A stretch of 64,000 bases of DNA from Nematostella vectensis (GCF_932526225.1 NC_064042.1:787001-851000), one strand, 5' to 3'. Positions 35,728 to 48,358 are shown, counted from the stretch's first letter. A program made the numbers and translations. The notes: generated by a model from the letters alone, not told the origin.

Positions 35728-36788
35728 CTCAAAGCCTCTCTACCGAGTCACGGAAAGCCTCTCTACCGAGTCACGCAAAGCCTCTATACCGAGTCACGCA
35801 AAGCCTCTCTACCGAGTCACGCAAAGCCTCTGATACCGAGTCACACAAAGCCTCTCTACCGAGTCACGCAAAGCCTCTCTACCGAGTCACGCAAAGCCTC
35901 TGATACCGAGTCACGCAAAGTCACTCTACCGAGTAACGTAAAGCCTCTCTATCGAGCCACGCAAAGCCTCTCTACCGAGTCACGTAAAGCCTCTGATACC
36001 GAGTCACACAAAGCCTCTCTACCGAGTCACGCAAAGCCTCTCCACCGAGTCACGCAAAGCATCTATACAGAGTCACGCAAAGCCTCTCTACCGAGTCACG
36101 CAAAGCCTCTCTACCGAGTCACGCAAAGCCTCTCCACCGAGTAACGCAATGCCTCTAGCGAAACACGTAAAAAGCTTCTCTACCGAATCACGCAAAGCCT
36201 CTCTACCAAGTCACGCAAAGCATTTATACAGAGTCACGCAAAGCCTCTCTACCGAGTCACGCAAAGCCTCTCCACCGAGTAACGCAAAGCCTCTCTACCG
36301 AAACACGTAAAAAGCTTCTCTACCGAGTCACGCAAATCCTCTCTACCGAGTCACGCAAAGCATCTATACATAGTCACGCAAAGCCTCTCTACCGAGTCAC
36401 GCAAAGCCTCTCTACCGAGTCACGCAAAGCCTCTGATACCGAGTCACGCAGAGCCTCTGATACCGAGTCACGCAAAGTCACTCTACCGAGTAACGTAAAG
36501 CCTCTCTATCGAGCCACGCAAAGCCTCTCTACCGAGTCACGTAAAGCCTCTGATACCGAGTCACGCAAAGCCTCTCTACCAAGTCACGCAAAGCCTCTCT
36601 ACCGAGTCACGCAAAGCCTCTGATACCGAGTCACGCAGAGCCTCTGATACCGAGTCACGCAAAGTCACTCTACCGAGTAACGTAAAGCCACTCTACCGAG
36701 TCACGCAAAGCCTCTCTACCAAGTCACGCAAAGCCTCTCTACCGAGTCACGCAAAGCATCAATACCGAGTCACGCAAAGCCTCTATTT
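35728..36788. repeat. 23-bp minisatellite
   Basis: About 45 copies of ACGCAAAGCCTCTCTACCGA with GTC as the last three bases, with a 24-bp variant (CTGATACCGAGTC) and blocks of the variant CGTAAAAAGCTTCTC. Larger blocks are themselves repeated (about 35900-36000 and 36470-36570), so it has higher-order structure. The 172-codon plus-strand frame is an artefact. Confidence 0.95.
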
Positions 36789-36822
36789 CCATGGTGATTC
36801 AAGCCGTAACTGAGACACAGTC

Positions 36823-39462
36823 ATCAAATGTCGTTTAAACAAGGCATCAGACTTCAATCGTGAATTGTTATTCTGAAGTTTTCTTTTAAACTACAGTGCT
36901 GCACCTAAAAATAAAGCTGTACCATCACCATCAACTGAAGGAAATTCCTCGTTATGGAATGTCGATCAACCAGTCCCTTGTTATGGTTTCATTTTTGAAC
37001 TTTAAAAATGAAACAATAACAAGGGAGTGGCTAATCGACATTCCTTAAGGAGAATTTCCTTCAGTTAATGGTACAGTTTTATTTTTTGAGATTATTGTTG
37101 CAGTTACGCAATTATTTTATGATTCCTTTATAAGAAATGACCATCTTTTGGGCCGCCAGGGGGGATGCACGCGCACCCTACGCACCCCTCCCCCCTCCCT
37201 GTGTACGCGCCTGACTTTCGTCACAAGACGCTTGGAATTGAATGAATTTCATAGGATCTGAATTCCTGGTTATCATAGTGGTTTTGTGTTGACTGTCAAG
37301 AAATGCACGCAGGAAATCGCCGAATCTGATATGCTATTTATGCTTGTGCCTATCAAATCCTGGCGATGCGAAGAAACCGCTGGTCCCCGTTCAAGTTTAC
37401 CTTTGAGCCTGTCAAAGTTTCTTGCGACAGCAAGTATTATCCTAAGCTTTACAGGTTCTGGATTCCAAGATATTTCACTTTTTAAAAAAAGGCCTTTTTT
37501 ATCGTTTGAGAATTGATTAATCGACTTATACATCCTTTTAATACAAAAGAGTATACTGTAGATAATTCATTTTGGCTTAAAAAATGTAAAGCAATATATC
37601 GTCTAGGTAATGTTCCCCAGTCTCAGTTTGCATCTCAAAATTCCCAACCTCAATATTCTCAAATGTGCTAATTTATCCCATGCCTAGAATAGGAACGGGG
37701 TTGCATTTTCTTTACCCTTGTTCCCAGGAGTAGAGGTAACAACCTTCTTGTGTGTGTACCCGGGTTTAGACGGTAAGCTCTGTGCCCGATACTTCATTTT
37801 ATTTCTTTAAAATTCTTCATTGCTATCGGGAGTTCCTTTATCTTGAACAAATACAAATTAAAATATCCGAAAAGGCATGAGCAAAGGGGAGCGAGGGTGG
37901 GAAAGGACTATGGACTTGGCCGAAAAACTAAGAATGGGGGTGAAAAAATGGGAGAAAGGGTGAGCAAGGAATATTGAATTGTAAATGGTAAACAGTGAAA
38001 AAAAAAAACAATTCGAGGACATGGTCGGGAATCGAACCTCGTCCAGATACGGTAAAATGAGGGATTCCTTAAGGAGAATTTCCTTCAGTTAATGGTACAG
38101 TTTTATTTTTTGAGATTATTGTTGCAGTTACGCAATTATTTTATGATTCCTTTATAAGAAATGACCATCTTTTGGGCCGCCAGGGGGGATGCACGCGCAC
38201 CCTACGCACCCCTCCCCCATCAAATGTCGTTTAAACAAGGCATCAGACTTCAATCGTGAATTGTTATTCTGAAGTTTTCTTTTAAACTACAGTGCTGCAC
38301 CTAAAAATAAAGCTGTACCATCACCATCAACTGAAGGAAATTCCTCGTTATGGAATGTCGATCAACCAGTCCCTTGTTATGGTTTCATTTTTGAACTTTA
38401 AAAATGAAACAATAACAAGGGAGTGGCTAATCGACATTCCTTAAGGAGAATTTCCTTCAGTTAATGGTACAGTTTTATTTTTTGAGATTATTGTTGCAGT
38501 TACGCAATTATTTTATGATTCCTTTATAAGAAATGACCATCTTTTGGGCCGCCAGGGGGGATGCACGCGCACCCTACGCACCCCTCCCCCCTCCCTGTGT
38601 ACGCGCCTGACTTTCGTCACAAGACGCTTGGAATTGAATGAATTTCATAGGATCTGAATTCCTGGTTATCATAGTGGTTTTGTGTTGACTGTCAAGAAAT
38701 GCACGCAGGAAATCGCCGAATCTGATATGCTATTTATGCTTGTGCCTATCAAATCCTGGCGATGCGAAGAAACCGCTGGTCCCCGTTCAAGTTTACCTTT
38801 GAGCCTGTCAAAGTTTCTTGCGACAGCAAGTATTATCCTAAGCTTTACAGGTTCTGGATTCCAAGATATTTCACTTTTTAAAAAAAGGCCTTTTTTATCG
38901 TTTGAGAATTGATTAATCGACTTATACATCCTTTTAATACAAAAGAGTATACTGTAGATAATTCATTTTGGCTTAAAAAATGTAAAGCAATATATCGTCT
39001 AGGTAATGTTCCCCAGTATCAGTTTGCATCTCAAAATTCCCAACCTCAATATTCTCAAATGTGCTAATTTATCCCATGCCTAGAATAGGAACGGGGTTGC
39101 ATTTTCTTTACCCTTGTTCCCAGGAGTAGAGGTAACAACCTTCTTGTGTGTGTACCCGGGTTTAGACGGTAAGCTCTGTGCCCGATACTTCATTTTATTT
39201 CTTTAAAATTCTTCATTGCTATCGGGAGTTCCTTTATCTTGAACAAATACAAATTAAAATATCCGAAAAGGCATGAGCAAAGGGGAGCGAGGGTGAGAAA
39301 GGACTATGGACTTGGCCGAAAAACTAAGAATGGGGGTGAAAAAATGGGAGAAAGGGTGAGCAAGGAATATTGAATTGTAAATGGTAAACAGTGAAAAAAA
39401 AAACAATTCGAGGACATGGTCGGGAATCGAACCTCGTCCAGATACGGTAAAATGAGGAAAAA
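36823..39462. repeat. 1.4-kb tandem duplication with an extra partial copy between
   Basis: 36823-38063 and 38219-39462 are almost identical, with a period of 1396 bp. Between them, 38064-38217 is a third copy of only the 37041-37191 segment. The two long copies differ by very few substitutions (for example TCTCAG against TATCAG near 37622/39018), so the event is recent. Each copy contains a foldback element, a C-rich run and a CGAGGTTCGATTCCC-like B box on the minus strand followed by a T run. Confidence 0.9.
36908..37088. mobile_element. Foldback MITE in the first duplicate (also at 38304-38484)
   Basis: Two 75-90-bp arms are inverted copies. AACTGAAGGAAATTCC, GGAATGTCGAT, CCCTTGTTATGGTTTCATTT on the left return complemented on the right as AAATGAAACAATAACAAGGG, ATCGACATTCC, GGAATTTCC-like blocks. 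The spacer is only a few bases. A long hairpin would form in single strands. Confidence 0.75.
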
Positions 39463-39740
39463 ATAGACCATACTTCCAGACATGCGCTGAAACACCGTAT
39501 GGCAGCTGAAGCTTTACGGCTAAGCTAAGATTTCGGTCCCAGCACCGCTATCTAGCGAGCTGTACAACACAAAGGAACCTGAGGTACCCGCGCATTAATG
39601 GGGAGGCAATAACCAGGATCCCAGGCCTGTCTTAGTCGGTTACGCCACGCACAGCTCGCTGAGATGTAGACAGAAAAATATCGGGGTCTATTTCAGGCTT
39701 GCGCCTCTTGGGAATAGATGTGTTGCTATAGTAATGTAGT
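39400..39740 (-). mobile_element. SINE-like repeat, relative of the macrosatellite segment
   Basis: On the minus strand it reads GAGCTGTGCGTGGCGTAACC, then CAGGCCTGGGATCCTGGTTA and CATTAATGCGCGGG, all shared with the satellite monomer at 1660-1750. It ends with a GAGGTTCGATTCCC B-box-like string and a run of T near 39395. The A-box-like part here (GTGGCGTAACCGACTAAG) is closer to a tRNA head than in the satellite. Confidence 0.55.
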
Positions 39741-40165
39741 GATGTCGTCACCATGTGCACACACTACGACCTAGGTCTACATTACTGCATTAAGCCTTTG
39801 TACTTCTTTGTCCAGTCACGCACGTGCATATGATACTTTGTACCCAAAACAACAACAAGCTACACTGAAATACACCGCGCAAGCTAAGATGTTTTGTGTT
39901 CTTAGGTTTAATAAAATACTGTTATATAACATCTGACGCATTCAAAGATTTTCATCGTGGTATTTGCCAATAGATAGTTTAACAGACAGTCTTGTGTCAC
40001 CCTTAGTTGCTATTATTGTTTACAATGAAGATCAACACGTTAAATGTTACCAGATCTTTAATTCAATTATGATTCGCTTTAGAAATAAAATACACAAAAT
40101 CTATTGAAGACCTTTTACACTCAAGCTTTGATAAAACGGGAATTCTAGTTTACAGTGTGTCAGAG
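39741..40165. other. Intergenic stretch, nothing recognised
   Basis: No supported gene or repeat apart from ordinary AT-rich sequence. Confidence 0.4.
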
Positions 40166-40167
40166 CA

Positions 40168-40391
40168 CAGGCTTCCCACCCGCGTCAGTAAAGGATTTCT
40201 AACGGCATACGAATTCACGCAAATAATTATCTATGAGTTATATCTTCATTCTCTAATTAATGAAATAAACTTAGTTGGGATGTAAATGTATCCGTCTGTG
40301 CTGGTTTTTCTTCACTAGAAGGTCAAGGTCAATTGTACGGGTTTAGACCCTTGCCTTAGTATGTTTTACTGACGCGGATGGGAGGCCTGTG
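40168..40391. mobile_element. About 220-bp TIR element (MITE-like)
   Basis: ACAGGCTTCCCACCCGCGTC with AGTAAA at the left and the inverted TTTACTGACGCGGATGGGAG plus GCCTGT at the right. The arms are about 26 bp with a few mismatches. No coding capacity. Confidence 0.55.
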
Positions 40392-40911
40392 GAAGGGGGG
40401 GGGGGGGAGTTTAAGACCCTTCTCATGAGCACTTGCGAGTAATATTTTGTGCAAGCAGCGAAAACGAAAAATTATCCACGAAAAAAAAGCACCAAGTTGT
40501 TAAACAAGCCAAATGAAGTCAAAGTAATGATAAATAAAAACGTAAACAGTTTTTTTTTTGGTATTTCACTTTTTTATGTCAGTTGTTGTATTTTTTAATA
40601 AGGTGAAGGCATTAACTGAATGGCCTGCTCGCGGGAGTTTTCTCGGTTCTTTTCATGAGATGCATTCGTACGGCCGCCAGGCAGGCGTCGCCCTTCTCTC
40701 CCCTCCCCCCCCCCCCCCAGTTCCCGCGTGTCCAAATAACTCAAGATGCGCTGGAATCAACAAGTAAGCGCCTGTGATCTGTCGAGCAGGCTGTCCTTAT
40801 CACTAAGGGTTCCATAAGAGCTTCTCGCATCTATATACTACGGAGTGTTAACTTATTCAATGATACACAAGTTATGTATGTAGGAATATATGTTGTTGCC
40901 GAAAATACGAT
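40392..40911. other. Downstream flank of the SLC1 gene
   Basis: Contains a G run near 40399 and a C run near 40706. No gene is supported; a 69-codon plus-strand frame at 40558 crosses the C run and is not called. Confidence 0.4.
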
Positions 40912-40917
40912 TTTATT
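40912..40917 (-). terminator. Likely poly(A) signal of the SLC1 gene
   Basis: AATAAA on the minus strand about 290 bp after the stop codon at 41210. It is the first consensus signal seen in the 3' direction. Confidence 0.45.
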
Positions 40918-41209
40918 TCAGTATTCAAAATTAAACAAAAACAGCAGTGCCACACAAGTCTGATACAAAGTCTCTGAGTCTCGGCGTCCATCTTAGTACT
41001 GTCTGGTGTGTGTATTAACGCGGTTTCACGCCTAGCCCCTTGTTTTCTTCACGGGTTTCCTGGGGTGTTTTGGGCTTCCTGTGGTGTTTCGAGTTTTCTT
41101 TGCTTAATAATGTGACGTCACATAGCCTTATTCTCTAAATCTTAGATGACTCTCCCCAGCCCTCTTGCTTCAAGGCCAACTACAGGAATCCCGAGTAGAA
41201 GGACAGGGA

Positions 41210-41384
41210 CTAAGCTGGGTGCCCTCCGCTGGCTACAGTCTCGGTATTGTTCTCGTTAAGGGGTAACCCCTCCTCGGCGTCGTTCAGTGTGTGTGGCTCT
41301 GCGAGCTCCTCCTTGGACAAGTGCTGCACGATACCCGCTCCGTATGAGTCCCCCATGATGTTTGGGAGCCCTCGGAAGCGATCA
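41210..41384 (-). CDS. SLC1A: SLC1 transporter exon 7 (C-terminus)
   Basis: Acceptor CCCCAG (41385 upward), then DRFRGLPNIMGDSYGAGIVQ and an acidic cytoplasmic tail ending GGHPA and a stop at 41210. It contains the end of helix 8 with the substrate-binding Asp, Arg and Asn. Confidence 0.9.
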
Positions 41385-41666
41385 CTGGGGAAAAACACAC
41401 GGATGTTTGTTAAATAATGAAGAAAAGCCGTTTTTTTTTAAACACGCATTACTAAATTAGTCGATAAGGTACAGCTTTATAAGTCTAGGGGCGGCAGGGC
41501 CGAGCTGGTCCACGTCAAGTTATTAGTATCAGGTATCGTTGATTAAGTTAAATTTCATGAACGAAGACTAGGAGCATGTTTTTAAACTTTTATAACTTCT
41601 ACAACTCTAAACTTATGGAAAACAGCTCGTTGATAACCTGTTCACAGCACATATGCTCTTACTCAC

Positions 41667-41801
41667 ATAAACCAGTCGACGGCAAAGATAAGTCCGATAT
41701 CGTCCGGTGGAACATTGATAGCTTGACAGACAATCACCATGGTGATGAGGCCAGCGGACGGTACTGCAGCCGCACCAATAGCAGCAGCTGTAGCTGTAAG
41801 G
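41667..41801 (-). CDS. SLC1A: SLC1 transporter exon 6 (hairpin 2, start of helix 8)
   Basis: Acceptor TCCTTCAG, donor GTGAGT. Reads [17 protein letters not shown], then [20 protein letters not shown] and VDWF. The glycine/alanine-rich stretch is the HP2 gate of the family. Confidence 0.9.
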
Positions 41802-42068
41802 CTGAAGGAATACAAACACGAGAGCGAGTTGAAGTCTTGGTTTGAACCAGGGGGGTGGGGGTGTCACTTTTGGTCATACAATCAAAACACAGTCTGCTTA
41901 CAACGTGACTGGATTAAGTAGTCCAAATATCGCATCCATTTCCCTTTATGTAAACGTGCAAGCCAGGATTTTTAGCGATAAGAGACGACCCCTCCGGCAT
42001 AGCGTCCTTGTCCGAGAAGTCCTCGGCTCGTCACATGATATCGGATGATAATATGATGCGCGTCATAC

Positions 42069-42263
42069 CTCGTGGTAACAATCTGTCCTGCTGTCAGCGG
42101 TATGTTGTTGATCTGCGCTATCCAGATGGCCCCCACTCCCTCGTACAGAGCTGTGCCGTCCATGTTCACAGTCGCGCCCAGCGGTAGCACGAATCTTGTT
42201 ATGCGCGAGTCTAATCCATTGTTCTCCTCCGCGCAGCGGATGGTGGTCGGCAGCGTAGCAGCG
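42069..42263 (-). CDS. SLC1A: SLC1 transporter exon 5 (hairpin 1 end, helix 7)
   Basis: Acceptor TTCACAG, donor GTATGA. Reads [19 protein letters not shown], then [19 protein letters not shown] and the sodium-binding helix 7 segment [14 protein letters not shown] is the family hallmark. Confidence 0.9.
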
Positions 42264-42313
42264 CTGTGAAAAAAACCCATGTGATTAGTACAAGCTTGGA
42301 ACGTGGCATTCAA

Positions 42314-42500
42314 AGAAAGAAATCACGTGATCAGCACATGTTTAGCACGTGCCAGCGCTCGAAAGAAATCACGTGATTATCACATGCTTAGAACGTGGCA
42401 GCGCTCAAAAGAAATTACGTGATCAGCACATGCTTAGAACGTGGCAGCGCTCAAAAGAAATCACGTGATCAGTAAATGCTTTGCACGTGGCTCATGTGCT
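42314..42500. repeat. 46-bp repeat with E-boxes in SLC1 intron 4
   Basis: Four copies of a 46-47-bp unit around AAATCACGTGATCAGCACAT and AACGTGGCAGCGCTC. Three units contain TCACGTGA, a palindromic E-box-like site. Confidence 0.85.
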
Positions 42501-42623
42501 AGAATGAATACTCTGAATGGGTATCTCTGAATATAGTGGCCGTAATTTTATAAAAGGTGGAGGGGGACTGCCCCTAGCCCCCCCTCCTCTTCTGCTACGG
42601 CCCTGCCATGATCACCCATGTAC

Positions 42624-42857
42624 CTAGATGCCGTGCCCCACACCGTGACGAGGGCGTCGCTCATCCCCTTCATGAACTTGAATGGGTTCTTCTTGGTCAT
42701 GACATAATAGATAATGGGAAGAGTGATCATCGTGTGAAGGAGGATTCCCAGGATTGACGTCAACATGAACATGCCGAGTAGCTTGAGCGATAGCGCGATG
42801 TCTCCCATTCCTGCCACCTTGGACGCGATTAGACTGCATATGCCGACAGGGGAGTAC
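42624..42857 (-). CDS. SLC1A: SLC1 transporter exon 4 (helices 5-6, start of hairpin 1)
   Basis: Acceptor TTCCACAG, donor AG|GTACAT. Reads YSPVGICSLIASKVAGM, then GMFMLTSILGILLHTMITLP and SDALVTVWGTAS. The serines of HP1 are split between this exon and the next. Confidence 0.9.
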   Translation of the reverse strand, partial: VLPCRHMQSNRVQGGRNGRHRAIAQATRHVHVDVNPGNPPSHDDHSSHYLLCHDQEEPIQVHEGDERRPRHGVGHGI

Positions 42858-43269
42858 CTGTGGAACACAAAATGCGATGAGACTGGAGATAACCGATATT
42901 TGAGGCGCAACAAACAGCAAACTGCAAACTGATTTCCGATACACGAGACGGAATCAGATACACGACATACGAAACGCGATCTATTTGCAGATACCGATCA
43001 AACGCGAAGCATGCAATCAACATAAATACTAGCATTTTATCGATTACTCTGTCTAATATCTATTGCTCGACAAAGCGTTATCAATATCATTACACTGAAC
43101 ATGATAAAAAACGCGAGTGTTCACGAACGACGTGACAATCACGTGACATGATGTGATGGCGCACTACATGCCTAGCGTGACCATTCGCATTATCCTAGGC
43201 ATGATTATAGTGCGACCCGTGGCCACCAAAACAAAAGTGAGTTAGCCAATCAGCGTGCGAATGAGTCAC

Positions 43270-43462
43270 AATTTTGATTGGCACGAGCCCGAGAGGATTC
43301 CTTCGTTCTCGTATCCTTTTTTGTTTGCTTAGCAAAGCTGTCAAGGTGGCCACGGTAGCGCGCGTCGTATCAAATAGTACGTTTCTCGTATCCCTGTTGG
43401 TTTACTTCACAAAGTTGTCAAGGTGGTCACGGTAGCGCGCGTCGTACTGTGGTCACAGACGA
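43270..43462. repeat. Duplicated 75-bp segment in SLC1 intron 3
   Basis: GTCAAGGTGGCCACGGTAGC with the following GCGCGTCGTA occurs twice, at about 43339 and 43417, preceded both times by a TTCTCGTATCC block. Confidence 0.7.
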
Positions 43463-43500
43463 TTGGCGCGACAATCACGTGACGTGACATGATGACTCAC

Positions 43501-43835
43501 CACATGACCAGCGTGACCATTCGCATCACTACGTCATTCAGAGCCTGGAAGAAGCACTTGAGAGGAAGTCCCTTATCTCCCATCTTACTGAGCATGGCCC
43601 CCAGTACGATAGAGAACATCACCAGGCCCAGGACGTTCATGGAGCTACCGGGGGTGGGGAACGTCCCACCGGGGATTTGGTCGTATGCCCGATGGACCAA
43701 TTGCCGTATGGTGGTCAAGTTATGAGTGCCATTGCTGAAGATCTTTATTGTCTCGTTTGGGTTTAGGCTGCTTACATCCACTGTTGTGTTGTAGACAAGA
43801 TATTCCGCAGGCATTTTTATGTAAACCGTCTGTCT
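43501..43835 (-). CDS. SLC1A: SLC1 transporter exon 3 (extracellular loop, helix 4)
   Basis: Acceptor TATCTACAG, donor GTGAGT. It begins RQTVYIKM, carries a loop with NTT, NET, NGT and NLT glycosylation sequons, then MNVLGLVMFSIVLGAMLSKM and ends in a split tryptophan codon completed by exon 4. The large glycosylated loop at this place is normal for EAATs. Confidence 0.9.
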
Positions 43836-44380
43836 CTGTAGATAGGAGAAGATTATATTATGTTGCTGCGATTCTACGCGCGCTCTCATTTGACTCATTT
43901 GCTGATTAAGGGGACATCACTGTATGTCCCGTTCAGACTCAACATGATAAAGAATTATCTTGTAAAAATCATATTGTATACATATCTTTATTGGTCTCGT
44001 TTCATGTGACGTACGAATACTTATGGAGCCGATAATTTTTCCAGCTTCGCTCTTGGTATGTCATTTCAAACATGTGAATGCGGTAAAAGTAATATATATC
44101 ACCAAGAAATACGCAATTAAACATATATTTTTTTCATTTAGTTTCTCTTACAACAACTAGCACTTGTCAAAACAAGGAAAAAAGCACGTGTGCGAAAAGC
44201 CTATGCAGAAGGACCATTTACCCCCTTACATTAAAAACATTGTAATGATAGAAACATCTGAAACCGCGCCTTTGGTCATCGGAGACTGGGGAGAGGCACG
44301 TTATTTTCCCAGCAGCCTTCGCGACCATTCCCGTCCATAGTGAAGACAAAAAATACCTGTTTGATAGTATTTGTACTTAC

Positions 44381-44423
44381 TTGATTGAACGTAGCCTCTG
44401 CGATGTTTGGTGGGAAAACTTGT
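44381..44423 (-). CDS. SLC1A: SLC1 transporter exon 2 (43-bp microexon)
   Basis: Between CTTCACAG and GTAAGTAC the minus strand reads QVFPPNIAEATFNQ, preceded by an Arg codon split with exon 1. This is the family block I-R-x-x-F-P-x-N-x-x-x-A-T-F-x-Q. Without it the frame between exons 1 and 3 would be broken. It lies only about 125 bp from the 21-bp minisatellite. Confidence 0.85.
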
Positions 44424-44548
44424 CTGTGAAGACAAAAAAGAGCGACTACCTTCAAGACAATATAGAATTACGGCTCCAGCGGATATACCTTTATGGCAAA
44501 CCCCTCTTTCCGCGTGAGGGCCCTCCTTATATTATCACATTTTATAAT

Positions 44549-45763
<1,215 letters not shown>

Positions 45764-45935
45764 TCATTGTCACAACAACGAGGACTTCTCAGCAGTGCTC
45801 GCAGAAATAGGCGAATAAAATCCCACGGATTTGCTTCTTCTTATACTGCATGCATATCGTTGGAAGTAATTTAGAATGAGCCGGTTCCGGTTTCGCAGGT
45901 GACTATTTCCCCACGGGCAGGCTCCATTGCCACAG

Positions 45936-46012
45936 ACAAAACGTAACGCAACTATACACGTAACGCAACTATACACGTAACGCAACTATATACGTAACGC
46001 ATTTATACGTAG
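45936..46012. repeat. 17-bp repeat in SLC1 intron 1
   Basis: Four copies of ACGTAACGCAACTATAC with small changes. Confidence 0.8.
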
Positions 46013-46190
46013 ACAACTAGCCCCCAACTACACAATGGATATGCCAGAAGGGCCAAATGAACAGTGCAAAGATGTACAAAACGTAGGTATGCTTCATTAG
46101 TCTAAATTGTGTGCCATCAATAAAGGTGTGAACTGTGCCATGATGGAGGTGTTCTTTATGTCGAGGATCAATAAATGCTGTGCCACTCAC

Positions 46191-46672
46191 CTGATCAAGT
46201 CAAGGAAGGAGTCCACGTTGCGGAACTTGGGAATATCCTTCTGCATGGTGGTATTCGGCTTGCCACCAGCGCCAGGCCTCATACTAGTCACAAGTACAAT
46301 CCCTAGTATAACCGCTAGAAAGGTCGTACTCAGATAATAGATAACGGTCCTACGACCGATCTTAGCGGTTGCCTTTGCATCCAAAGACGCCACGGCGCAG
46401 ATCAAACTCGCCATGATTAACGGGAGAATAAGCAGCTTCAACATGTTCATGAAGAGTTCGCCAGGAAAACCCACCAACATGATAATAGTAGTCTGCTTCT
46501 CGATATCCGTGACACGGTTGATAGGTCCATTGATGATAGCACCAACGACGAACCCCACAACGACGCCGAACAGAATTAGAGTAAGCATCAAGTCGCTGCT
46601 TAACAAGCGATAAAATGCACGCAGACATCGACAAACTATGCCACCTTGGGGTAGCCTTTTGCAACACGCCAT
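46191..46672 (-). CDS. SLC1A: SLC1 transporter exon 1 (start, helices 1-3)
   Basis: Start ATG at 46670-46672, donor CAG|GTGAGT below 46191. The N-terminal basic segment is followed by helix 1 (LTLILFGVVVGFVVGAII), helix 2 around FPGELFMNMLKLLILPLIMA, then SLDAKATAKIGRRTVIYYL and helix 3. It ends FRNVDSFLDLI plus two bases of an Arg codon. The FPGELFMNMLK and LILPLI blocks are diagnostic. No alternative upstream ATG in frame was needed to explain the family N-terminus. Confidence 0.9.
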
Positions 46673-47199
46673 AGCGAGAGAGCGAGAGAGGGATTAGCGT
46701 GCGAACCCTGCAAGCAGCAAGATAAATCACTCGGGTGCGTTAAACCCCAGGTCTACATTATGCTAATATCTATATGTATCGTGAATCTGCTTGTGTACAC
46801 GGTCCAGTAACCCTCAGTTAGTGAATCGTATCAAATGGAAATTTTTTATTTAGAACGAACAACTTGAGGGTTTTGTACTTTCCTTGTGCAGCTACAGGTA
46901 TTTTTTAGTTAACTTTCTTACCATATGTAGTTGCCAGAAAATCCAAGACGCAGTTGGCGTATTGGTGTATTTTTTTTTTAATGGGGGACGGAACTGATGT
47001 ATCTACAAAAGCCATTGATCTGAAGTACCGCTACTGTTTCTGATTCTCCCAGAGTTGTTATAAACCCATCATGTCCTCTCAGAACATCGTTCAAGTAGAC
47101 CGTTGAATAAAGGTCAAAATGATAGTTGTGCCAGCGACATTTTTTTATTAAAAAGCTCTTTATCACCTATTCTTAAATTTAACAATTATCCTTGCTATC
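46673..47199. other. 5' flank of the SLC1 gene, nothing else recognised
   Basis: A GAGAGAGCGAGAGAG tract lies just upstream of the start codon. No core promoter motif is convincing. Confidence 0.4.
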
Positions 47200-48250
47200 A
47201 AGACAATTTTCTACTTTTTTTTTAGAAACTTTGGATCCACCCATACAGGCTACTAAAAAATGAATGCAATGGAGGCAAATCCTAAAATAATAAAAGTTTC
47301 TAATTTTAAATCAAACCATGTTCATTGATCTATGTTGGGGGCAGAGAGGAATAAATTTACAAACAAAAAGTAAATGGGGAGAGTAGAAAGGGAGAAATAT
47401 GACTCTATTTGAAATTTGTTTACTCCATTCTAAAACATTTATAACAATAATGCGATAATAACTTACTGAGCACTTTCCTAGTATTTTTCCCTTTCCCTAT
47501 TACCTTTAAGATTGATACAAAACTGTTTTCTTTACAAATTTATTATTGAAAAAGCACATGTTTGTTGTTATCTTTATATAATTTAAGTACTTTGATCTAA
47601 TAAAAACCTCTTCCCTTTATAGAAGTATAGAACTTGTATCAAAGCTACATTCTGACCAGCTTTGCCCTTGCAAAATAACAAATAATGAATGAAACAGCAT
47701 TCCAAAGATATAATGATATAGTTATACATTTCAGGTGCCATATGGAAGTTTTGTCTATCACATACTGGTAATACTCCATCACCAAGGATATTACAGTCAT
47801 GTATTACATATTGGTGCACCCACCCTTTAGCATGGTGGCCTGCTGTTTTATAGAAACCCTGGATCCACACATGCTAATGCTACTCCAAAATTAAATGCAA
47901 TGGAGAAGAACAAATTTACTTGAGAGGCAAATTCTAAAAAAATCCTTGATATTACTAAAAGTAGTGCTAAATGAAAATGTCTTATTACAAACCTAACATA
48001 TTTTAATTTATTTAGGGTGCAGAGGGGAAACAGCAAATAATATCAATTGCATACAAAAATAGTCAGCAGAGAGAAAAAAGGAAGAAATGGGAGTATATCT
48101 TTGATAAAATAAACAATAATGCAACAATACTCTCCTAACATTTCCCCTTTCCTCATTATTTTTAGGTTGATAGATAAATGTTTTCTTTACAGATTTATCA
48201 TTGAGAGCAAGTAGCTTGCTCTAAAAAACCTATTACACTTATACTGTTGT
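47200..48250. repeat. Two diverged tandem copies of an about 640-bp segment
   Basis: TAGAAAC.TTGGATCCAC, AATGCAATGGAG, GCAGAGAGGA-like, ACAATAATGC and TGTTTTCTTTACA blocks occur in the same order in 47200-47600 and again in 47845-48250, with many substitutions. The duplication is old. Confidence 0.6.
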
Positions 48251-48298
48251 ATAAAAGTAAGAAATCCCCTACTATATTATCTTAATATTTGCCTATTA

Positions 48299-48358
48299 TT
48301 ATGCCTTCCAGCCTTTATAATCAATCATGGCCCTTAGGTAGTCCTTGGGTGGTTTTAC
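48299..48358 (-). CDS. Candidate terminal exon of an unknown gene
   Basis: On the minus strand TTTTATTTAG is followed by 19 codons and a stop, reading VKPPKDYLRAMIDYKGWKA. The exon would start on a codon boundary. No upstream exon could be tied to it, and the Polinton lies on that side, so it could be a host gene interrupted by the element or a chance frame. I do not recognise the family. Confidence 0.25.
   Translation of the reverse strand, partial: VKPPKDYLRAMIDYKGWKA

Noticed and set aside
47583-47870. 95-codon minus-strand frame
   Set aside because: It lies in an old AT-rich duplication, is not kept in the second copy, and resembles no family.
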